NCBI GenBank assembly: GCA_903772945.1
Contig: CAICTM010000547.1
Span: forward strand, 1-60,371
DNA: 60,371 bases
Reading direction: 5' to 3'
From: Seminavis robusta
Lineage: Eukaryota; Bacillariophyta; Bacillariophyceae; Naviculales; Naviculaceae
The notes beneath the pieces were generated by a model. It was not told the DNA's origin and searched no databases. It was given only the letters and a program-made list of their open reading frames with translations. This document shows positions 54,075 through 60,371 of the stretch, in pieces; position 1 is the first letter of the stretch; the number at the start of each line of letters is the position of its first letter. The position numbers were made by a program, and so were the translations under genes.

Positions 54075-57000
54075 ATGGCAACGCCCAACAAAGATGATGA
54101 AGACAACGGCGGCGATGAACTAGACCCTTTGAAGCTTGTGGAGCTGAAGAGGCGAGCGGAGACAGAGATAGATTCCAAGCAAAAATTGATGGACGAGGGG
54201 AAGCACGTCGAGTCCGAGTCGATGCCAACCAAAGACTCCAAGACTGCTCATTGTCGTGTATCCAATACCGAGAGCAGAGGTGCGAACAAACTTGGAGCCG
54301 TGGATAAGAATTGTTTTCTGGATCCTGAGGCCAAGGGGGTACCGGTAGTTGAGCCACAACCTGGAAACATTGCCATCTCAAAGGCCAAGCCAGCAGCGAA
54401 AATCACTCTTTCCTTTCTTGGCACGAAAGGCAGCGTTGCTATGGAGGATGATAAGGAGGATGAACTGGATCCCTTAAAGATTGTGGAGTTGAAGAGGAGA
54501 GCCGAGTTGGAGCTGCAGGTTGAGCACAATGAGTCGTCCCCAAAGAAAAAGGACACCAAGCATTTGACACTGTCCAAGCATCATTCGGATACAACAGGTA
54601 CCAAGGCTGAACCAAATAATGATGAACTGGACCCATTGAAGATTGTAGAGCTCCGTAGACAGGCGCAGACGCAGATGGCAACCAGAGAAGACATTTCCAT
54701 GCAACCAGGAGAATACAATAGTCAGGAGGCAAGACGAAATGGCTGTTCCAATGTAACAATGGAAGTCATGGCTGAGCAGCCATCCGATGAGCCAAACGGT
54801 GAGAATGATCCAATTATTCTCAAACTAGTGCAATCCAGAGCCAGGCAGGCGCTCGAAGAAGAACAAGCAGCGCTACCAAGAAGAACACCCGACAGAACGA
54901 CAACCAGCAACAAAGAATCTGAGGACAGTTTGAGTGCACCCAGATCCGGCAAGCAGCGGCAAAAACCCACAATTGCGAGCAGCCAACCAGGTGCTTTTGC
55001 AGGTGCTCCTGGCGCTGGATTGGAGCGGCTTGCATCGCTGCGCTACTCGCAATTGGAACGGCTCAATGGAGATCAAATGCAGCAGATGCTTGCCTTGGAG
55101 GAATCAAAGCGGTCCATGATGATGACTTCCAAAGCCTCCATCCTGCAGGATGCCCAAATCACTCAGTCTGGCAGGAATTTGGATAAGAAGGCCGAATCAA
55201 TAACCAGAGTGGACGAAACCACAGGCCTGTCTGTGGCCAGAGCAGTGAATGAACCTAGCCAGCGCAATCTACCCCAAGCCAGTTTTATGGGCGATTTGGA
55301 GCAAGTCAACGAAGAAACAGACGCCAAAGAAAGCGAACAGCAACAACGGGCACTGCAATCGACGCTGTTATGGGTGTGTGGAGGTCTGATTCTATTGGCA
55401 ATTGTCCTCGTGGTAGTCTTTGTCGTTGCGTTGAAGCCGAATGATGACACTCCAATCCAGAGCACCAGCAGGGGCGTCAATATCATGGGCGACCAATTGA
55501 TGGTTCCATCTGCAGCACCCAGTGTCTCGCTGGGCTCCTATGTGGCTGCCCTCTTGCCAGATCATTCCTTGGATGCAATGGGAGACAAAGGCTCGCCCCA
55601 ATTCGAGGCATTTCAGTGGCTTCTGGATGATGCGAATCTAACAGTTGCGGGGGATGGAGAATCAGTGCTGTCGTACCCAGATTGGCGGATTCAACAACGC
55701 TTTGCCCTGGCCACGTTCTACTTTGCAACCAAAGGGGACCGTTGGATGAAAAATGACAACTGGCTGTCGCCTCTCCACGAGTGTCAATGGTTCGCAAGAC
55801 CGGAACGTCCGTGTGTCTGCAAAACAGGTGGAGACATTGAGGATTACATTGCCAACTCCACCGGGCCTTGTGGAGATGTCACAAATACGGAACGCTACAC
55901 AGCTCTGCGGCTCAGTGGCAATGGTCTGAAAGGAACCTTACCCAAGGAAGTGTACTTATTGACTTCACTTTCCACGCTTCAATTATTGCACAACAAGCTG
56001 GAGGGCACACTTGCTTCAGACATTGGATGGCTGAAAAATTTGTCAAGAGTTGACTTGAGCAAAAACACACTGTCGGGGAGTATTCCATCAGAGGTGTTCT
56101 CTCCAATCATGCGTGACTTTTCCGTATTTGGAAACAACATAGCTGGCACCATCCCAACAGAAATAGGGCTTGCTACCAACTTGAAGAATTTCTTCGTGGA
56201 GGAAGCAATTCTGACTGGAAACCTCCCATCCGAAATTGGAATGGCAAAAAGCTTGGTTACTGTCTATTTAGATGCAAACCAAATTTCTGGCAGCCTCCCA
56301 ACCGAATTGGGTCTACTGGATCAACTGGAAGTTGTCTATTTGCAGAAGAACATGTTAACATCGGCAATCCCCTCGGAAATAGGCCGCCTTCCAAACTTGT
56401 TGTCCCTCCGTCTCAGAAGCAACATGCTATCATCATCCATTCCATCAGAGCTTGCTATGTGTACACAATTAACGCACATCTTATTGCAGAAGAACATGCT
56501 GACATCGGCGATCCCCTCCGAACTAGGTCAGCTTCCAAACTTGTATGACCTCCATCTCAGCTCCAACATGCTATCATCATCCATCCCATCAGAGCTTGCT
56601 ATGGCTACACAGTTATGGCATGTCTACGTTAATGCCAATCAATTGACTTCCACACTCCCAACCGAGCTTGGCCAACTCAACCCTGATCCTCAATATGTTG
56701 GCTTTAAGATGCTGTTTGGATCCAATCAAATCACTGGTCCCATCCCCTCCGGTACGTGCTGCAATCCATCACTGGTTCCCAATGTGGCACTGCAGTTTCC
56801 ATTGCTCACTACTGGTTTACTCACAGCTTTCTTTCTTTTGTAAAGAGTTTGGCAATCTTTCCAACTTGATTGGGCTGCAGTTGTCACAGAATTTTCTGAC
56901 ATCCACAATCCCTACTGAGCTTGGCGGATTGTCCAAGCTGTCCTATCTGTACCTGCAACATACAGATGTTACAGGCCCCATTCCATCCGAGTTTGGTCAA

Positions 57001-57246
57001 CTCTCTGCTCTGGAGAGTCTGGGTCTTCATAACAACAGTTTGTCAGGGTTGATACCTGATACTTTGGAACAGTTGGCAACCAACATGACAGATGTAGATT
57101 TCAGTAACAACCCTGGTCTTGAGGGTTTGATTCCAGAAGGATTGTGCTTTTTGAACACAAGTTTGGTGTTTGACTGCTCTGCTAGTCTTTGTGGCTGTTG
57201 GTGGTGCGACTGCGATGAAGCAATCGGAATGAATTACACTACCTGA
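54075..57246 (+). CDS. large membrane LRR protein, divergent member, two exons
   Basis: Exons 54075-56751 (donor GTACGT) and 56846-57246 (acceptor GTAAAG) join to 1025 residues. The N-terminal 425 residues are polar and acidic/basic-mixed, without a signal peptide. They contain three copies of DELDPLK-VEL-R-A (near residues 14, 131 and 182) and a weaker fourth (ENDPIILKLVQSRARQ). One span lies at ~427-453 (LLWVCGGLILLAIVLVVVFVV). Outside come the cap motif QQRFALATFYFATKGDRW and about 17 LRRs of the LxSxIPSELGxLxxL type, including nearly identical neighbours (LLQKNMLTSAIPSELGQLP). It ends in a Cys-rich stretch, LCGCWWCDCDE. The topology is the same as the three minus-strand paralogues, but the tail and exon plan differ. 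The repeated cytosolic motif looks like a docking or oligomerisation element. Confidence 0.88.
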
Positions 57247-57750
57247 GAAAGCGTTTTCTAAACTAATCTGTCAGGCCTGCTGGCCCCTTTTTAATAAAAG
57301 CATTGCCTTCTCCAGGTAGGTAGAACCAATCGCTTTCCTGCCGACAGAGGACTAGCATAGTGGTACTACTTTTCTATTGTGGAGCTTCTGACGGACTCTC
57401 TTGCCCGTATCCTCTCCATGGCAGTCTGGGATCATTCATTCATTCGACTAGCTAGCTAGCCAACCAGCTTGTACGGCTGGGAAGTGTGACCGAAAGCCTC
57501 GTCTGATCACCTTCAGTGAACTGGGATCTGCCAGCTGCCAGCACACGACTTGCCGTGCCCCAACAGTAATAAGACCTTAGCAACGTTTGTGGTTTATGGA
57601 AGGCATGATACTGGGACCTAGTGAAGGTCACTGTTTAGCTATCTTTGTTAAGTGAATAAAGTGAAGTCCTATGACCAATGACCCAAGTTAGAAACCACAA
57701 TACCACAATGGTTAGAAAAAACTTGAAACAAAACAGAAACAACGAAAGAA
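57247..57750. other. intergenic; missing 5' part of the next gene not found
   Basis: A likely polyadenylation signal (AATAAA-like TTTAATAAAAG) is at 57290-57300 for the LRR gene. No exon fitting the receptor's N terminus is visible before 57751. Confidence 0.5.
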
Positions 57751-59700
57751 GTGATTGATCCTTGCAAAAAGACGCGAGACTTTACCACTTTGGCGGATGC
57801 GGCAGCCGCGGAAGCCACCGTGTGTGTGCAAGATGGGACCTACATCAAAACAGTGGTGCAAGCACGGTTTCCACAGGCGAATTACACACTGTGTCCCTCA
57901 CTGGAAGATTGTTTTCAAGCGCTCCAGAACGAGGAATGCGTGCTCTACGTCGACGACGAACTGGCATTGCGATACCGTGCTGCTGTGGATCCATCTCTAG
58001 AGCTCACTCGAGAACAGTTCAATTCGCAATATCTCATGTGGCCCATGCGAGAAGACCTGCCGCCACTTGTGGCCAAGTTGATCAAGAAATGGATGTATCG
58101 AGCCATTGGGAATGCCACCATGGACCAACTCTACAAGACGTACTTTGAAAAACACACGTGTCAACATGGGACTGCCGGGGAACACTGTGAACTCCCCTGT
58201 GACCCGGACCATGGCACGGCCGATGGCACGGGGGCGTGCATTTGTCATTCGACCAAATGGACCGGGTTCGACTGCTCCATGGAAGTACCCGAAGAGCTCA
58301 ACCTCATTCCAGTGTCACTCGTGAGGACGGGCTATGCCTTGGCGGGGATCAACGTTTGTCTCGTCCTATTCTGCGCCGTCTGGTTGTGCTGGCAACGACG
58401 GAGAGCACAAGTGCAAATGGCACAGCCCTCGTTCCTCAGTCTAATCCTCCTTGGATGCCTGATATCTACTTCTACAATCATTGACATGGCACAACAAGAT
58501 GCCGGAGATGGACCTGTCTATGCTTGCATGGCAATTCCATGGGGATACAGTGTGGGCTTTTGCATTACCTTTGGAGCGCTCTTTGCCCGCATCCGCAAAG
58601 TCTACATTCTCGTCAAGTCAGCCGCCCAAATGAAGCGAGTCCGAGTGTCCGTCATGGAAACGTTGCAGATTGTCGGAGGAGTTCTTCTCATTGATGTGTC
58701 CATTCTGGTCGTGTGGAGTGCCGTGGATCCTCTCCGCTGGAACCGGCAAGTCATTAGTGAAGATCAATTTGGTAATGCACTCGAGAGCGTGGGGAGTTGT
58801 GGTTCTGAGCATTGGGCCATCTTTGCGGGGATCATTGCCGTGTTTCATCTGCTCCTCATGTCGGGGGCATGCTACATGTGCTTTGTCTCGCGCAAGATTC
58901 CCGATCGAGTGTCCAATGGCAAGTTTGTGGGCATCGCAATGGTTTCCAACTTTCAGATTCTGCTCTGTGCCGCTCCCATCCTGCTGGTTCTGGGGTCCGA
59001 CCCAGTCGCCAACTTTGTGGTACGAAGTGTGGCCATCTTTATGAATGATTTTGTGGTCGTCTGTTTGGTGTTTGGTCCACTCGTGTTCAAGGTCAAGCGA
59101 TTTGACCATCAAACCCGACGTGCCGTGATCAGAATAAACAGTCAAGAACCCATCAACGATGGAATCAAACACTATGCCCAACGAGTGGGACGGAAGAGGA
59201 CAGAGAAAGAGCGTCGAAGGCTCATGGAGCAACGAGCCCAAAGAGTAACGGAAATTACGGTGGTGGAAACATCAGCGGAGCCCATGGACCAGTCTTCGGA
59301 ACAGGCAAGAAGTGAAGATGGGCTAGGAGGTCATGCAATGCCTGAACCCCTGCCTTCGGAGGCACAAGACCTTTCTATGAAGGTCGAAGAAGATGCTCTA
59401 GCAGAGGAGGAAGAGGAGATTGTGTTCGAGAGTTTCTCTGCAGAAAGTATGGATGAAGGGCTCCTAGACAGTGATGACGAGGAAGGGAATGGAAGCCTCT
59501 CTTCTTGTCTACAGGAAGATTCTGACCCAAAGGAGCCTCTTGCAGACTCTGGAGACTGCATGTACTCGTGCACGGCTGAGTTAGATGCCTCTTTTGAAAG
59601 CGAATCTTGCAGTGTTCCATCCAACGATATCGAGGATGGGAGGAACCATGACGACGAAGTCCAAGATTCCCGGGAAACTCCAACAGCAAGGGAACCGTAG
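57751..59700 (+). CDS. class C GPCR-like (GABA-B type 7TM) receptor, 5' incomplete
   Basis: 649 residues in one open frame that begins at GTG with no ATG until well inside, so the true start is upstream or lost. Residues 1-130 match the distal lobe of a family 3 solute-binding protein (ATVCVQDGTYIKTVV, YVDDELALRY, PLVAKLIKKWM). An EGF-like Cys cluster follows (CQHGTAGEHCELPC, CICHSTKWTGFDC). Seven spans lie at ~190-448, with LSLILLGCLISTSTII (TM2), CMAIPWGYSVGFCITFGALFA (TM3), and the hallmark VVWSAVDPLRW after TM4. The ~200-residue tail is acidic with basic patches (QRVGRKRTEKERRRLMEQR). The missing proximal lobe and signal peptide mean either unseen upstream exons or a truncated gene. It probably senses an amino acid-like ligand, as in the GABA-B group; that is inference. 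Confidence 0.78.
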   Translation: MIDPCKKTRDFTTLADAAAAEATVCVQDGTYIKTVVQARFPQANYTLCPSLEDCFQALQNEECVLYVDDELALRYRAAVDPSLELTREQFNSQYLMWPMREDLPPLVAKLIKKWMYRAIGNATMDQLYKTYFEKHTCQHGTAGEHCELPCDPDHGTADGTGACICHSTKWTGFDCSMEVPEELNLIPVSLVRTGYALAGINVCLVLFCAVWLCWQRRRAQVQMAQPSFLSLILLGCLISTSTIIDMAQQDAGDGPVYACMAIPWGYSVGFCITFGALFARIRKVYILVKSAAQMKRVRVSVMETLQIVGGVLLIDVSILVVWSAVDPLRWNRQVISEDQFGNALESVGSCGSEHWAIFAGIIAVFHLLLMSGACYMCFVSRKIPDRVSNGKFVGIAMVSNFQILLCAAPILLVLGSDPVANFVVRSVAIFMNDFVVVCLVFGPLVFKVKRFDHQTRRAVIRINSQEPINDGIKHYAQRVGRKRTEKERRRLMEQRAQRVTEITVVETSAEPMDQSSEQARSEDGLGGHAMPEPLPSEAQDLSMKVEEDALAEEEEEIVFESFSAESMDEGLLDSDDEEGNGSLSSCLQEDSDPKEPLADSGDCMYSCTAELDASFESESCSVPSNDIEDGRNHDDEVQDSRETPTAREP

Positions 59701-60371
59701 GCATTTCGGAAATGGGGGCAGCCACCGCATCAAAACGGGGCGACCAAGCAAGGGCAGGGGACTCGCTGGTGCATCCTCCGCGATGCGCAAGTAGGAACAT
59801 ACTTCATATGACAAGATGCAATAGGTAGTTTCAAATTTTGGCGTATTTTTAAAGAGAAGAGTTAATGAAGTGTAGACTGAAACATGGGCGGTCAGTGGCT
59901 TGAGGAAGGGTTTCCCACTAGCTAGTTGGCGCAAAAGTCTGGCCAGGAGACAAAGACGCGTCCAAAAGCAGGAAGTTTCATGGAGCGAAACAGCCACCAT
60001 GAATGACATGAACGGGCAATGCAGTTTGTGATCCTGGTGTTCTACCCAAGCAACGATCTAACATCCTGTCCTCAAATTCCCTCTCCCCCCCGTAGAAAAG
60101 CCTAAACATGACGATCAAGGCTTTCATAAACAGCCAGGTAGAAGTAGAAGGGCGGGAAAGGCATCCCGGTACACTGGTACTGTTTCGGGTAGCAGCATCG
60201 AGTACCAAGCAGGAGCAGCAAGCCCGACTGCCCTGGGACCTCTCCGTGCTCTGTCGTGGCCCCTGTGGCATCTCCCCTGTAACTTCTGGATCTCGCACGC
60301 CTCCCGGACACAAGCTGATATCCCACCCCGTGCCTTTCGTTGAAATTACTTCCATTCAGGACTCTGCTTTC
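59701..60371. other. window edge, possible degenerate acyltransferase remnant
   Basis: A minus-strand open frame (59978-60355) contains GWDISLCPGGV, which resembles the PGG motif of DGAT2-type acyltransferases. The expected downstream motifs are not in one frame. It is too weak to call a gene. Confidence 0.25.

Noticed and set aside
5689..57462. CTAG/AGCT runs as possible regulatory palindromes
   Set aside because: They occur in most intergenic regions regardless of gene, so they look like simple repeats.
59978..60355. Minus-strand ORF with GWDISLCPGGV, like a DGAT2-type acyltransferase
   Set aside because: Only one short motif fits, the following motifs are not in the same frame, and the window ends before the rest could be seen.
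1..60371. tRNA, rRNA, CRISPR arrays or bacterial operons
   Set aside because: None was seen. Introns, spacing and families are eukaryotic. A tRNA scan could not be run, so a missed tRNA is possible.

Overview
The window is eukaryotic nuclear DNA, most likely from a pennate diatom (Seminavis-like). The genes are intron-poor and split by short GT-AG introns. The families are ones expanded in diatoms: transmembrane leucine-rich-repeat (LRR) proteins, class C 7TM receptors, a hybrid histidine kinase, ankyrin and Yippee proteins. Intergenic DNA is full of CTAG-type microsatellites and decayed transposons. The organism call rests on family recognition, not on a sequence match.

Layout. 0.1-2.5 kb: a gag-like ORF (minus) interrupted by one in-frame TGA. 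4-5.4 kb: an ankyrin-repeat protein. 6.3-7.8 kb: a three-exon Yippee-like zinc protein (minus). 9.5-10.6 kb: a probable LURP-one/scramblase-like protein. 11.5-14.2 kb: a five-exon PAS-HisKA-HATPase-REC hybrid histidine kinase (minus). 16-18 kb: a phospholipase D superfamily protein with two HxK motifs. 18.9-21.3, 32.3-34.6 and 46.9-49.4 kb: three minus-strand paralogues of a membrane LRR protein with identical internal exon sizes; the third is broken by frameshifts. 22.3-23.1 kb: an alpha/beta hydrolase. 23.8-26.8 kb: a class C GPCR-like receptor (minus). 27.9-30.1 kb: a TauE/SafE-type exporter with a 15-nt microexon (minus). 30.7-31.8 kb: a rhomboid-like protein without the catalytic serine. 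35.8-36.7 kb: a SnoaL/NTF2-like protein (minus). 37.6-46.0 kb: one ancestral minus-strand gene (N-terminal anchor, ubiquitin-like folds, a TIR-resembling domain, LRRs) cut in two by a 4.6-kb element with long direct terminal repeats. That element carries its own 514-residue ORF. 50.1-52.7 kb: a Gly/Pro/Met-repeat secreted protein (minus). 54.1-57.2 kb: a larger, divergent LRR membrane protein. 57.8-59.7 kb: a second class C GPCR-like gene lacking its 5' end.

Much of the intact content concerns sensing at membranes: LRR ectodomains, two 7TM receptors, a histidine kinase and a phospholipase D. There is no operon-like organisation, and a shared pathway is not shown by the sequence. The broken anchor-ubiquitin-like-TIR-like-LRR gene and the element inside it are the most unusual objects here. 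Several frameshifts fall in homopolymers, so uncorrected sequencing indels must be weighed against true pseudogenisation.
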